This document shows, in pieces, positions 23,849 through 36,422 of a stretch of DNA of 64,000 nt. The notes under the pieces are model-generated. The model ran no database searches. It was not told the DNA's origin and saw nothing but the letters and a program-made list of their open reading frames with translations. Origin of the DNA: Brachybacterium aquaticum (GTDB taxonomy: Bacteria > Actinomycetota > Actinomycetes > Actinomycetales > Dermabacteraceae); contig NZ_JACHLZ010000001.1 of assembly GCF_014204755.1 (NCBI RefSeq), forward strand, positions 310,001-374,000, written 5' to 3'. Position 1 is the first letter of the stretch. The number at the start of each line of letters is the position of its first letter. Position numbers and translations under genes: made by a program.

Positions 23849-25626
23849 GCTCCCCGACCCTCCGGCGCCCCCGCCCCGGGGCGCTGCTGCTGCTCCTGCT
23901 CGCCCTCGCGCTGCTGTCGCTGGTCGCGGTCCTCGCGGCCGACGCCGCCGGCGGCGACAACCTCGTCCTCATGGATGCCGGCCCCGTCGCCCGCCTCGGC
24001 GCGCCGATCGCCGCGACCCTCGCCGACCTCGCCGGCGCCCTCACCCTCGGCGGTGCCGTCGTCGCCGGCTGGCTGCTGCGCGAGGAGGCCGACCGCACCC
24101 GCGCCCTCGCCGTCGTCGCGGGCGCCGCCGCCGTCACCACCCTCGCCCGCGGCGCCTCCCTCGCCTTCTCCTACGCGATCGCGACCGGCCAGCCCGTCGG
24201 CTCGCCCCGCTTCGGCTCCGACCTCGCCGTCTTCCTCGCCACCGACCTCGGTGTGTGGCTGCTGACCGCCCTGGTCGCGGCCGCCGCGACCACGACGGTG
24301 GCGCTGCTGGGCACCTCGCAGGGCCTCGCCCGGGCCGTCGCCGTGCTCGCGGGCGTGGTCGCTTTCGCCGCCGCCATGACCGGCCACGCCGCGGGCGACC
24401 AGACCCACGAGGTCGGCACCTCGACCATGCTCGTCCACCTGCTCGCCGTCGGGATCTGGGTGGGCGGCCTCGCCGTGTTGCAGATCCTCCCGCGCGGCCG
24501 GCGCGACGACCTCCGCGTGCTGCGCGGCTATTCGCATCTCGCGCTGATCTGCTGGATCGCCCTGGCCGCGAGCGGCGTGTGGGCGATCGCGGTGCGCATG
24601 AACGGCCCCGCCGACATCCTCACCAGCCCCTATGTCCAGATCGGTCTCGGCAAGGCGGTGCTGCTTCTCGCCCTCGGCGGGCTCGGCGCGCTCCAGCGCC
24701 GCCAGCTCGCCACCGGCTTCACGGCGTCGGACGATGGCCGCCGCGCCCGCGCGACCTACCGGCGCCTCGCCCTGCTCGAGCTCGCGCTCATGGGCCTCGC
24801 TGTCGCGCTCGCCGCGGCGATGAGCTCCTCCCCGCCGCCGACCGACGCGGGCACCCCGCCCCCGGGTGCCGCCGGGATCCTCACCGGCTACCCGCTCCCG
24901 CCCGCCCCGGACCTCGGCACCGTCCTGACCCAGTGGCGCCCGGACCCCTTCGGGATGGCGCTCGCCTGTGTGCTCGTGCTCGCCTGGTGGCGGCCGACGG
25001 CGCCTGAGCGTCCGCGCCGGGACAGCGCCATGCTCGTCGTGGGTGCTGCGCTGCTGGTGCTGCTCACCTCGGGACCGCTGAACGTCTACGGCAAGGTGCT
25101 CATCTCCGCGCACGTCCTGCAGCACCTGCTGCTGCTCGTCCCTGCCGGGGTGCTGATCGGTGCTGCGATGCCGGTCCCGTCGCGGCTGCGCGCGCTCGTG
25201 GGCGGACGCTGGTGGGCGGCGGCGCTGCTCGCCCTCGCGGGCCCCGCACTGCTGGTGCTCGCGTACATCGGGCCGTTCCTGCGGGTGAGCCTCGACGGCC
25301 ATGCCGCGCACCTCGCGCTGCAGATGCTGTCGCTCGGGGGCGGCGCGCTCACGGCGCTCGCCGTGCGGACGGTGGCAGGCGGAGGGCGGCGCGCGGTCGT
25401 CGCCGGCCTCCCGCTGCTGCTGGGCGTGGCGGCGGGCATGGTCCTGCTGGTCACCGACGACCTCATGGCCGCCAGCTGGTTCGGCGCGACCGGCCGCGAC
25501 TGGGGCGCGACCGCGCTCGACGACCAGCACCTCACGGGTGTGCTGGTGCTGGTGGTCGCCTGCGCGACCGCACTGGCGTCGGCCGTCGTGGCGCTCGCCG
25601 GGCGGCGGCGCGCCCCGCGCGCCTGA
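23845..25626 (+). CDS. CopD / CtaG (caa3 assembly factor) fusion membrane protein
   Basis: 593 aa. The N-terminal half (to about residue 330) has the CopD copper-resistance layout with hydrophobic spans and MTGHAAGDQTHEVGTSTMLVHLLAVGIWVGG, rich in potential copper-binding His and Met. The C-terminal half carries the CtaG-like segment ISAHVLQHLLLLVPAGVLI and later His-containing spans. This two-part fusion is common in actinobacteria and is thought to handle copper for cytochrome oxidase assembly. It starts at GTG overlapping crcB by 4 bases. Linkage to fluoride channels is odd and may be only transcriptional. Confidence 0.85.
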   Translation: MSSPTLRRPRPGALLLLLLALALLSLVAVLAADAAGGDNLVLMDAGPVARLGAPIAATLADLAGALTLGGAVVAGWLLREEADRTRALAVVAGAAAVTTLARGASLAFSYAIATGQPVGSPRFGSDLAVFLATDLGVWLLTALVAAAATTTVALLGTSQGLARAVAVLAGVVAFAAAMTGHAAGDQTHEVGTSTMLVHLLAVGIWVGGLAVLQILPRGRRDDLRVLRGYSHLALICWIALAASGVWAIAVRMNGPADILTSPYVQIGLGKAVLLLALGGLGALQRRQLATGFTASDDGRRARATYRRLALLELALMGLAVALAAAMSSSPPPTDAGTPPPGAAGILTGYPLPPAPDLGTVLTQWRPDPFGMALACVLVLAWWRPTAPERPRRDSAMLVVGAALLVLLTSGPLNVYGKVLISAHVLQHLLLLVPAGVLIGAAMPVPSRLRALVGGRWWAAALLALAGPALLVLAYIGPFLRVSLDGHAAHLALQMLSLGGGALTALAVRTVAGGGRRAVVAGLPLLLGVAAGMVLLVTDDLMAASWFGATGRDWGATALDDQHLTGVLVLVVACATALASAVVALAGRRRAPRA

Positions 25627-25632
25627 GACCCG

Positions 25633-25664
25633 TCAGTCGAACAGCGAGTCAGTCGAACAGCGAG
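25633..25664. repeat. Perfect 16-base tandem duplication over a stop codon
   Basis: TCAGTCGAACAGCGAG occurs at 25633-25648 and again at 25649-25664. On the minus strand each copy ends with Ser-Leu-Phe-Asp-stop, so the end of the monooxygenase gene is duplicated exactly outside the frame. Confidence 0.9.
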
Positions 25665-27073
25665 CGCACCGAGCGCAGGCGGCCCAGCAGGGTGTCCCGG
25701 TCCACGGCCGGGATCAGCTCGGGCTCGGCCGCACGGGCCGGCAGCTCGCGCGCGGTGACCTTCCGGGTGCCGAGCGCGGTCTGCAGGCGCCCGCGGACAC
25801 CGTCCGCGGCAGGCGCGGGACGGGCCGGGATCGCGCTCTCGGAGCCGGCGCGCACCTTGCGGAACTGCTCGAGCGCCGGCGTGGAGCCGCCGCCCTTGGT
25901 CGCGGCCATCATGTACGCGGTGATGTCTGCCTGCTCGACGAGGATCGGCAGCACCCCGCCGGAGGTGCGCTGCTGGCCGAGGATCACGAGGTCGTCGCGG
26001 CCGCGCGCGAAGGCGCCGAGGAACAGGTCCGGCTCACCGCTCGCGGTGCGGGGGATGACGTCCTGGGGGAGGTGGTCCGCGCCGGTCTCGTAGCCGGTGG
26101 CGAGCACGATGAGATCCGCCGCGTAGGCGTCGGTGCCGGTGCGGCCGCCGGTGCGGGCGTGGAGCACCGCGCCCTCCGGATCGACCTCGAGCACCTCGCC
26201 GACCGGTGCGATCCGGCCCTCGCGGACCCGGTCCAGCAGGTCGTCGGACACGATCACGGTGTCCTCGAGCAGGGGCAGCCGGGGGCGCGGCAGACCGGCC
26301 GAGGCGGGGTCGCCCACCGTGCGGCGGATGACGCTCTCGGCGATCTTCGCGTTCAGGGAGCCGAGCATCGCGGGCTCGCGCGCCGCGGCGACGTCACCGG
26401 GCATCCCGGCGATGCGGCGGGGCACCACCCAGTGGCCGGTGCGCACCGACCAGCGCACCTCGAGGGCGCGACGCGCGGCGTCGACCGCGATGTCCGCGGC
26501 GGACTGGCCCGAGCCGACCACGAGCACCCGCTTGCCCTCGAGACCGTCCGAGCCCTTCCACTCCTTGGAGTGGATGACCTGCACGGACTTCGGGACATCG
26601 GCGGCCCAGTCGGGGCGGTGCGGACGCTCGGCGATGCCGTGCGCGGAGATGACCGCGCGGTAAATGTTCACCGCACCGGTGGACAGCTCCACCTCCCACA
26701 CGCCCTCCTCGAAAGGGCGCGCCGAGCGCACGGTGGTGCGCGGGAGGAAGTGGTCGGTGAGCTGGTGGTGCGAGGCGTAGGCGCGCAGGTACTTCGCCAT
26801 GTGTGAGGGGGCCAGGAACTCCGGGAAGGAGACCGGCTGGATCATGTCCTCGAACTGCGTGTACTCGCGCGAGGAGATCATCTCCATCGCGGGCCACACC
26901 GGGCTGTCCTCGCGCTCGGGATCCCAGATGCCGCCGACGTGCCGGGCCCGGTCCACCAGGTCGAACGGCACCGACAGCGCCTTGAGCGACGCGGCGGCCG
27001 CGAGACCGGCCGGACCGGCGCCGATGATCAGCACCTTCTCACGGGTGGGGATCTGGTCGTGGAGCTCGGGCAT
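25649..27073 (-). CDS. Flavin-containing monooxygenase-like FAD/NADPH oxidoreductase
   Basis: 474 aa. FAD-binding IIGAGPAGLAAAASL lies at about residue 16 and the NADPH motif VVGSGQSAADIAVDAARRA near residue 187. The ATGYE segment near residue 350 is typical of the FMO/Baeyer-Villiger group. The FMO fingerprint is only partly present, so the reaction (N-, S- or C-oxygenation) is not assigned. It converges with the CopD/CtaG gene. The last codons lie in a 16-base tandem duplication. Confidence 0.8.
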   Translation of the reverse strand: MPELHDQIPTREKVLIIGAGPAGLAAAASLKALSVPFDLVDRARHVGGIWDPEREDSPVWPAMEMISSREYTQFEDMIQPVSFPEFLAPSHMAKYLRAYASHHQLTDHFLPRTTVRSARPFEEGVWEVELSTGAVNIYRAVISAHGIAERPHRPDWAADVPKSVQVIHSKEWKGSDGLEGKRVLVVGSGQSAADIAVDAARRALEVRWSVRTGHWVVPRRIAGMPGDVAAAREPAMLGSLNAKIAESVIRRTVGDPASAGLPRPRLPLLEDTVIVSDDLLDRVREGRIAPVGEVLEVDPEGAVLHARTGGRTGTDAYAADLIVLATGYETGADHLPQDVIPRTASGEPDLFLGAFARGRDDLVILGQQRTSGGVLPILVEQADITAYMMAATKGGGSTPALEQFRKVRAGSESAIPARPAPAADGVRGRLQTALGTRKVTARELPARAAEPELIPAVDRDTLLGRLRSVRSLFD

Positions 27074-27868
27074 CGGGAGGAGCCTTCTTCCGGTCGGGAC
27101 GGCGCGCTGACGCCCGCCATCCTAATCGTCAGGGCCTGGGCGGGAGGGGCGTGGGGGCGAGTGGACGGTGTGGTGCGGGCGACGGGGCGCGGGCGGGCCG
27201 ACGGGGTGCGCTCGAGGCGGCGCGGCCGACGGGGTGCGCTCGGCGCGGCCGACGGGCCGACGGCGAGCGGTGCGGCCTGCGGCGCGCACGGGGGCGGCCG
27301 GCGGGATGGCGCTGGGGACGACGAGTGGGATCGGCGCGGTAAGGCTTGGAGGGTTGTCGCGGGCGAATTCATCATGTCGGGCTGATGATTCCTCCACATG
27401 GCCCACTTTTCCGCAATTCGTTCAGCGTTGAGCTTCGTCTGTCGGGGGTTTCTGGTAGGGCGTGTCGGGAATTCTCGGAGCGGGGTCTCGTGGGTGTCGA
27501 GAGGGGGTGTCGGTGTGCCCGCCCGTGCTGCCCGGGGTGGCCTGTCGTGACGTCGGCGGCTGTGGGCAGAATGGTGTTTTACCTGCCCGCGATACCGCCT
27601 CGGCGGTCCCTGTTGGCGCGTGTAGGCCCGGGGGTCGGGCTGTCCGCGCGGTGCCCGCCGGTCGCCCCCTCGGTCCTCTGGATCGCCGGCTCGGTCGTGG
27701 CGCACTACTGTCTCGCACCGACCTTTCCTCCACACTCCAGGGTTATCCACAAATTCGTCCCCATATGGTTCTGACCCTTAGTAATGGGGGGTGTGGTTGG
27801 TAGTGTGGGGGTATTCGAAATGGAGCGCCCGTGGGTGGGTCTTCGAGGGGTTCGCGGAGGGGGTGAGT
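27074..27868. other. Long intergenic region with decamer repeats and an AT-richer patch
   Basis: 795 bases between the monooxygenase start and the HNH gene without a convincing gene. At 27196, 27224 and 27247 it holds three exact copies of GGCCGACGGG plus a fourth nine-base copy at 27255. From about 27340 the DNA becomes less GC-rich. It includes TCATCA/TGATGA inverted repeats (27369-27374, 27383-27388) and TTATCCACA at 27743. Short open frames here show no homology pattern or RBS that I trust. Confidence 0.7.
27743..27751 (+). promoter_or_regulatory. Isolated perfect DnaA-box match TTATCCACA
   Basis: A 9-base match to the DnaA-box consensus in the AT-richer part of the intergenic region. 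Only one clear box is seen, so this is not an origin. Confidence 0.4.
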
Positions 27869-29686
27869 GTGGTGGGGGAGTTCGAGGACGACGTGCCGGG
27901 CAAGACCGGGAAGACGAACAAGGCCGGGGACGCCGAGACGTCGTCGCGACGCGCGCCCGCACCGCGTTCAGCCTCCACGGCTTCTACTGCGGCGTCGCCC
28001 GCATCGGGTTCCGCTTCCGCTGCATCCCCGGGTGGGCCGTCGCCTGCGTCGGATGTTCTCGCGGCCCAGGACGTCCCTGCGAGGCCTGTTCACTTCCCTG
28101 TCCCGATGCCCGCGAGTGACGTCCCGGAGTCTTGTGACGCCTCGGATGCGGCGCCGGAGCCTGCGCGGATGTTCCACACTCGCGCGCGGCGGAGGCTGGA
28201 CGCATCGGTGGTGGTGGAGGATGCGGGTGGGTTCGAGTCTCCGCTGGCGGGGTCGGTGCTGCAGATCCATCTGCTGATGCGGGAGCGTGCCCATCTGTAC
28301 GGTCTCCACCTGCAGCAGGTCGCGGAGTTGTTCGCGGAGGATACGGAGAACGAGGGGTCGCTGGACTTTGCCGAGGTGACGGCGGTGAAGATCGCGACGG
28401 GGCTGCGGGTCTCGAACCTGTCCGCGACCGCGCTGGTCCACGACGCCCACCGCGCGGTCTGTGACATGCCTGCCACGTTCGAGATCCTGCTGGCGGGGGA
28501 CATGCCCGAGGCGTTCCACCGCTACCTCCTGCGTCACGCCCGCCGTCTCACCCCCGAGCAGGCGCGGCGTCTGGATGAGCACATGGCGGGGGTGGAGATC
28601 GCGAACGTTCCCCAGCTCGCGTTCGAGAAACAGGTGAGGGTCGGGACGAAGCTCGTCACCGCCGGCACCCTCCCGACTCTTCCATCGACCGCGCGGAGCG
28701 TGGATCTGGCGGGGATCGACGAGGATGCCGGCACGGCGACGCTCACGATCACGGGCCCGGTCCTGGAGATCAAAGCGCTGATGCACCGTCTGGATGTCGC
28801 CTCGCGGACGGTGCAGAAGGATCAGCGGCGGATGCTGCAGGACGAGGAGGAAGGACCGCTCCCGTTCGATATCGATGAGGTGCTGCGGGAGCAGGGCCGG
28901 CCGATGTCTCTGCGTCATCTGCGCTACGCGATCCTGACCCATTCGATCCTGGACATCGACCCGGTCCAGGAGACCACCAGTGCGATCAAGCTGCTGCTCA
29001 CCGTGCCGGTCACGACGATGATGGGCTTGTCGAACGCGCCCGCGATGTTGGAGGGGATGACCCCGATCCCGGCCGAGCAGGCGCGCCGCCTCGCGGCCGG
29101 GGAGAAGACGTGGCAGAGGATCCTCACCGATCCGATCTCGGGGGCGTTCCTTCCCGTGAACGCCGCGACCTACACCCCCACCGCCCAGATGCGATTACAA
29201 CTCCGGCTCAGACACCCCGTCTGTGCGGTACCCGGGTGTGACAGACCCACAGTCCTGATGGCGGAGGACGATCACATCCTCGAATACGACCATCACCATC
29301 CCGACGAGGGTGGACAGACCAGCCTGTTCAACCTCCACCGGCTGTGTCACTTCCACCATCAACTGAAGACGAAGAAGCTCCTCGACCCGGTCCGGGACGA
29401 GGCACTGGATCCTGCCCGCGGGGACGGCACCACCATCGCCGGCCCGTACCCGACGACATGGCACCTCGGGGACGGGATCACCACCACCACGTTTGAGGAA
29501 ACGGACCTGCTCACCCCGGTCATCGCCGCGGAGCTCGAGATGGCCGCCCGCATTCACGAACGCACCTATGCGGAGAAGCTCTCGATCCACGAGCAGCTGA
29601 AGAACCTCACTCCGGAGGAACGCCTCGCCCTCGCACGGCGCCGCATCATCCCGCCCCACCCCGACTGGGGCGAACCACCCTTCTGA
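27869..29686 (+). CDS. DUF222 / 13E12-family HNH endonuclease
   Basis: 605 aa. A disordered Ala/Ser/Pro-rich N-terminus (to about residue 100) is followed by the helical DUF222 region and a C-terminal HNH nuclease: CAVPGCDRP, DHILEYDHHHPDEGG, LFNLHRLCHFHHQLK, giving a Cys-pair zinc site and the His-Asn-His core. Such genes exist in many copies in actinobacterial genomes (the 13E12 repeats of mycobacteria), with unknown role. I prefer GTG 27869, 8 bases after GGAGG; GTG 27791 would add 26 residues. Codon use is less GC-biased than its neighbours. Confidence 0.85.
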   Translation: MVGEFEDDVPGKTGKTNKAGDAETSSRRAPAPRSASTASTAASPASGSASAASPGGPSPASDVLAAQDVPARPVHFPVPMPASDVPESCDASDAAPEPARMFHTRARRRLDASVVVEDAGGFESPLAGSVLQIHLLMRERAHLYGLHLQQVAELFAEDTENEGSLDFAEVTAVKIATGLRVSNLSATALVHDAHRAVCDMPATFEILLAGDMPEAFHRYLLRHARRLTPEQARRLDEHMAGVEIANVPQLAFEKQVRVGTKLVTAGTLPTLPSTARSVDLAGIDEDAGTATLTITGPVLEIKALMHRLDVASRTVQKDQRRMLQDEEEGPLPFDIDEVLREQGRPMSLRHLRYAILTHSILDIDPVQETTSAIKLLLTVPVTTMMGLSNAPAMLEGMTPIPAEQARRLAAGEKTWQRILTDPISGAFLPVNAATYTPTAQMRLQLRLRHPVCAVPGCDRPTVLMAEDDHILEYDHHHPDEGGQTSLFNLHRLCHFHHQLKTKKLLDPVRDEALDPARGDGTTIAGPYPTTWHLGDGITTTTFEETDLLTPVIAAELEMAARIHERTYAEKLSIHEQLKNLTPEERLALARRRIIPPHPDWGEPPF

Positions 29687-29713
29687 CCGCAGTGCCCAGG
29701 AACCCGGCCGGCC

Positions 29714-31624
<1,911 letters not shown>

Positions 31625-31660
31625 TTACCCTGGCACCCGTCACCGACGACAGGAGTCCCC

Positions 31661-32623
31661 GTGAGCACCTCCCGCCCTCTCGACATGTCGCTCGTCGACC
31701 TCGCCTCCCCGACCGAGGAGCGCAACCCGCGCAGCGCCGAGCTCGACAGCCTCGATGCCCGCGGCATGGTCGACGTGATCCTCGGCGAGGACGCGGCCGT
31801 CGCCGCGGCGGTCCAGGCGCAGGCCGCACGGATCGCGGGCCTCGTCGAGGAGTGCGTCGCCGCGATCGCCGCCGGCGGCACCGTGCACTATCTCGGCGCC
31901 GGCACCTCCGGCCGGCTCGGCGTGCTCGACGCCGTGGAGCTCGCACCCACCTTCGACGCCGACGAGTCCATGGTCACCGCCCACCTCGCCGGCGGCCTCG
32001 GCGCCTTCCGCACCGCCGTCGAGGGCGCCGAGGACTCCGAGGAGCAGGGCGCCGAGCTCGTCCGCACCGCCTGCCGCCCCGGGGACGTGGTCATCGGCCT
32101 CGCCGCGTCCGGTCGCACCCCCTTCGTCGGCGGGGCCCTGCGGCAGGCACGGGCCGACGGCCTCCCCACGGCCCTCATCTCCGCGAACCCCGCCGCTCCC
32201 CTCGCCGAACTCGCCGACCACAGGATCCTGCTGGACGTCGGCCCCGAGGTCGTCACCGGCTCCACTCGCATGAAGGCCGGCACCGCGCAGAAGCTCACCC
32301 TGAACGCCCTGTCCACGGCCACGATGGTGCGGCTCGGCACCACCTTCGGGAACCTCATGATCCAGGTGCGCCCCACCAACGCGAAGCTCGTCGCCCGGAC
32401 CGTGCGCATGCTCGTCCAGGCGACCGGCGCCACCCCCGAGCGCGCCGCGGCGGTGCTCGAGGAGGCCGGCGGCGAGGTGCGGGTCGCGCTCGTGGCACTG
32501 CTCGCCTCGGCCGACGCGGGCTCCGCGCGGGGCGCGCTGGAGGCCCATCCGCGCGATCCGCGGCGGGTCGGGGATCCCGCCGGGATCCGGTCCGCCGTGG
32601 CGGCGCTCACCGCCGAGCGGTAA
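31661..32623 (+). CDS. murQ: N-acetylmuramic acid 6-phosphate etherase
   Basis: Removes D-lactate from MurNAc-6-phosphate to give GlcNAc-6-phosphate in cell-wall recycling. 320 aa, normal for MurQ. TEERNPRSAELD near residue 17, the SIS-domain motif YLGAGTSGRLGVLDA and the family motif STRMKAGTAQKLTLN are intact, including catalytic Glu candidates in the SIS domain. The GTG start has AGGAG 5 bases upstream; TACCCT about 30 bases upstream is the likely -10. Confidence 0.95.
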   Translation: MSTSRPLDMSLVDLASPTEERNPRSAELDSLDARGMVDVILGEDAAVAAAVQAQAARIAGLVEECVAAIAAGGTVHYLGAGTSGRLGVLDAVELAPTFDADESMVTAHLAGGLGAFRTAVEGAEDSEEQGAELVRTACRPGDVVIGLAASGRTPFVGGALRQARADGLPTALISANPAAPLAELADHRILLDVGPEVVTGSTRMKAGTAQKLTLNALSTATMVRLGTTFGNLMIQVRPTNAKLVARTVRMLVQATGATPERAAAVLEEAGGEVRVALVALLASADAGSARGALEAHPRDPRRVGDPAGIRSAVAALTAER

Positions 32624-32652
32624 ATCGCTCGACGTCCCCGCGCCTCACGCCC

Positions 32653-32658
32653 TAGGGT
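32653..32658 (+). promoter_or_regulatory. -10 element (TAGGGT) of the ABC-F transcript
   Basis: TAGGGT ends 7 bases before the ATG of the three-codon leader ORF at 32666, so that ORF would be read leaderlessly as the first codons of the message. Confidence 0.55.
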
Positions 32659-32665
32659 CGGCGTC

Positions 32666-32677
32666 ATGCGCCTGTGA
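32666..32677 (+). CDS. Putative leader micro-ORF Met-Arg-Leu-stop
   Basis: ATG CGC CTG TGA, directly at a predicted leaderless transcript start and 46 bases before the ABC-F gene. Met-Arg-Leu is the core of known macrolide-sensing leader peptides such as ErmDL. Its stop codon lies within one arm of an inverted repeat whose other arm abuts the ABC-F ribosome binding site. A translation-attenuation leader is inferred; ribosome profiling or mutation would be needed to show it. Confidence 0.4.
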   Translation: MRL

Positions 32678-32722
32678 TCAGCCCCGTCGTCCGCCGTACC
32701 GCCTCGCCATGAGGAGCTGATC
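32676..32722 (+). promoter_or_regulatory. Inverted repeat that could sequester the ABC-F RBS
   Basis: GATCAGC (32676-32682) is complementary to GCTGATC (32716-32722). The second arm begins at the last base of the GAGGAG site (32711-32716) and ends one base before the ATG at 32724, so pairing would hinder initiation. Confidence 0.45.
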
Positions 32723-32723
32723 C

Positions 32724-34352
<1,629 letters not shown>

Positions 34353-34428
34353 AGGTTCACATTCCTCGGGCCCCGTGGCCGCGGCGCGCGACGCTGAGCG
34401 CGACACCCCGACCCGGAGGAGCACCGCC

Positions 34429-35706
34429 ATGTCGCAGAAGTTCGAGACCCTCGCCATCCACGCCGGCCAGACCCCGGACACCGACACCGGCTCCCGCGCG
34501 CTGCCGATCCACCAGACCACCAGCTTCGTCTTCCCGTCGGCCGAGTCCGCGGCCGGCCGCTTCGCCCTCACCGAGCCGGGCCCGATCTACACCCGCATCA
34601 CCAACCCCACCCAGAGCGCGGTCGAGGACCGGGTCGCCGCCCTCGAGGGCGGCGCCGCCGGTCTGCTCGTCGCCTCCGGGCAGAGCGCGATCACCCTCGC
34701 GATCCTGAACCTCGCCGGCGCCGGCGACTCCGTCGTGGTCTCCCCGAGCCTGTACGGCGGCAGCTTCAACCTCTTCAAGCACACCCTCGTGCGCCTCGGC
34801 ATCACGGCGCAGTGGGTCGCTGATCCCGACGATCCCGAGTCCTGGCGGGCGGCGGCCGACGAGACCACCCGGGCCTTCTTCGTCGAGTCCATCCCGAACC
34901 CCAAGCAGGACATCGCTGACCTGCGCGCCCTCGCCGACGTCGCCCACGAGGTCGGCGTGCCGCTCGTCGTCGACAACACCGTCGCCACCCCGTTCCTGCT
35001 GCGCCCCCTCGAGCACGGGGCGGACGTGGTGGTCCACTCGGCCACCAAGTTCCTCGGCGGCCACGGCACCTCCATCGCGGGTGTCCTCGTGGACGGCGAC
35101 AGCTTCGACTTCACCGCCCACGCCGCGAAGTACCCCCATTTCACCGAGCCCGACGAGTCCTACAACGGCCTCGTCTTCGCGGGACTGCCCGCCCCGCAGG
35201 CCACCCGCGCCCGCACCAACCTGCTGCGCGACCTCGGCCCCGCCGTCTCCCCGTTCAACGCCTTCCTCATCGGCCAGGGTCTGGAGACGCTGCCGCTGCG
35301 CATGGAGCGCCACCTCGAGAACACGTGGAAGGTCGCCCGCTTCCTCGAGGCCGACGAGCGCGTCGAGTCGGTCACCTGGGCCTCGCTCGAGTCCTCCCCG
35401 TACAAGGAGCTCGCCGACCGCTACCTGCCCCGCGGCTCCGGCAGCGTGCTCGGCTTCGTCCTCCCGGGCGGTGTCGAGGCCGGACGCCGCTTCGTGGACG
35501 CCCTGACCCTGCACTCGAATGTCGCCAACATCGGCGACGTGCGCAGCCTCGTCGTCCACCCCGCCTCGACCACCCATTCCCAGCTCACCGAGGAGGAGCA
35601 GCGCGCCGCCGGCGTCGAGCCCGGCTTCGTGCGACTCAGCGTCGGCATCGAGCACATCGACGACATCCTCGCCGACCTCGAGCAGGGCCTCGCCGCGGCG
35701 CAGTGA
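34429..35706 (+). CDS. metY: O-acetylhomoserine/O-acetylserine sulfhydrylase
   Basis: PLP enzyme of the Cys/Met metabolism family (425 aa) that makes homocysteine from O-acetylhomoserine and sulfide. The PLP lysine is in [13 protein letters not shown] near residue 210; [12 protein letters not shown] and [11 protein letters not shown] are cofactor contacts. Length about 425 separates MetY from the shorter MetB/MetZ. The start is [13 protein letters not shown], 8 bases after GGAGGAG; upstream in-frame ATGs are out of family. No SAM riboswitch is seen in the 76-base leader. Confidence 0.93.
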   Translation: MSQKFETLAIHAGQTPDTDTGSRALPIHQTTSFVFPSAESAAGRFALTEPGPIYTRITNPTQSAVEDRVAALEGGAAGLLVASGQSAITLAILNLAGAGDSVVVSPSLYGGSFNLFKHTLVRLGITAQWVADPDDPESWRAAADETTRAFFVESIPNPKQDIADLRALADVAHEVGVPLVVDNTVATPFLLRPLEHGADVVVHSATKFLGGHGTSIAGVLVDGDSFDFTAHAAKYPHFTEPDESYNGLVFAGLPAPQATRARTNLLRDLGPAVSPFNAFLIGQGLETLPLRMERHLENTWKVARFLEADERVESVTWASLESSPYKELADRYLPRGSGSVLGFVLPGGVEAGRRFVDALTLHSNVANIGDVRSLVVHPASTTHSQLTEEEQRAAGVEPGFVRLSVGIEHIDDILADLEQGLAAAQ

Positions 35707-35717
35707 GCGGAGGCGGA

Positions 35718-35723
35718 TACGCT
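35718..35723 (+). promoter_or_regulatory. Leaderless -10 element (TACGCT) for the HAD pair
   Basis: TACGCT ends 6 bases before the ATG at 35730. Confidence 0.6.
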
Positions 35724-35729
35724 GGGGTC

Positions 35730-36422
35730 ATGACCGAGGCGCACCCCTCACCGCTCGCGACCTGGCCCCCTGCATGGGCCCCGTCGGCCGTCGTCTTCGA
35801 CTGCGACGGCCTGCTCGTGGACACCGAGGGGAGGTGGGTCGCCCTGCAGGAGGACTACCTCGCCCGGCACGGCGCGCAGCTGGAGGGCCATGTCCGGCGC
35901 GCGCTGACCGGTCGGCCGATCGAGGTGGTCGTCACCGCCATCGCCGACGCCGTGGACAAGGACCCCCGCACGGTGGGCCAGGACCTGTACGTCGAGCACC
36001 ACGAGCGGCTCGGCGAGCCGCTGGTGCCGCTGCCCGGCGCCGTCGAGACCGTCCGCGCGATCGCCGCGGTGCGCCCGATCGCCGTGGCATCGAACTCTCC
36101 GGGCGACCTGCTCGAGCAGACCCTCGCCGGGCTCGGCCTCGAGGACGCCTTCGACGCCGCCGTCGCCGTGGACCAGGTCTCCGCCGGCAAGCCCGCCCCC
36201 GACCTGTACCTGGTCGCCGCCGAGGCGCTCAGCACCCGGCCGGTCGACTGCCTCGCCTTCGAGGACTCCGAGACCGGGGCGCAGGCCGCGACCGCCGCCG
36301 GCATGCAGCTGATCGCCGTGCCCTCCATCCCCGGGCAGGACCCCCGCGCCCCGCGCCGCCTCGACTCGCTCGCCGACCCGGTGCTCGCCGACTGGATCTC
36401 CGGATGGGAGGCGCGCCGATGA
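35730..36422 (+). CDS. HAD-superfamily hydrolase 1 (beta-phosphoglucomutase-like)
   Basis: 230 aa. Motif I VVFDCDGLLVDTE (both Asp present) near residue 25, motif II VASNS, motif III Lys in AGKPAPDLY and motif IV AFEDSETGAQAA. The helical cap between motifs I and II places it in subfamily I with sugar-phosphate phosphatases and mutases. Substrate unknown. It overlaps the next gene, a paralogue, by 4 bases. Confidence 0.88.
   Translation: MTEAHPSPLATWPPAWAPSAVVFDCDGLLVDTEGRWVALQEDYLARHGAQLEGHVRRALTGRPIEVVVTAIADAVDKDPRTVGQDLYVEHHERLGEPLVPLPGAVETVRAIAAVRPIAVASNSPGDLLEQTLAGLGLEDAFDAAVAVDQVSAGKPAPDLYLVAAEALSTRPVDCLAFEDSETGAQAATAAGMQLIAVPSIPGQDPRAPRRLDSLADPVLADWISGWEARR

Noticed and set aside
27743..27751. 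Origin of replication
   Set aside because: Only one DnaA box, no dnaA/dnaN neighbours and no box cluster.
27346..27774. A 142-codon open frame in the long intergenic region
   Set aside because: No RBS, no domain, odd Cys/Pro/Arg-rich composition and overlapping alternative frames of equal quality.
34353..34428. SAM-type riboswitch before the sulfhydrylase gene
   Set aside because: The leader is only 76 bases and lacks the conserved cores of SAM-I, SAM-IV or SAH riboswitches.
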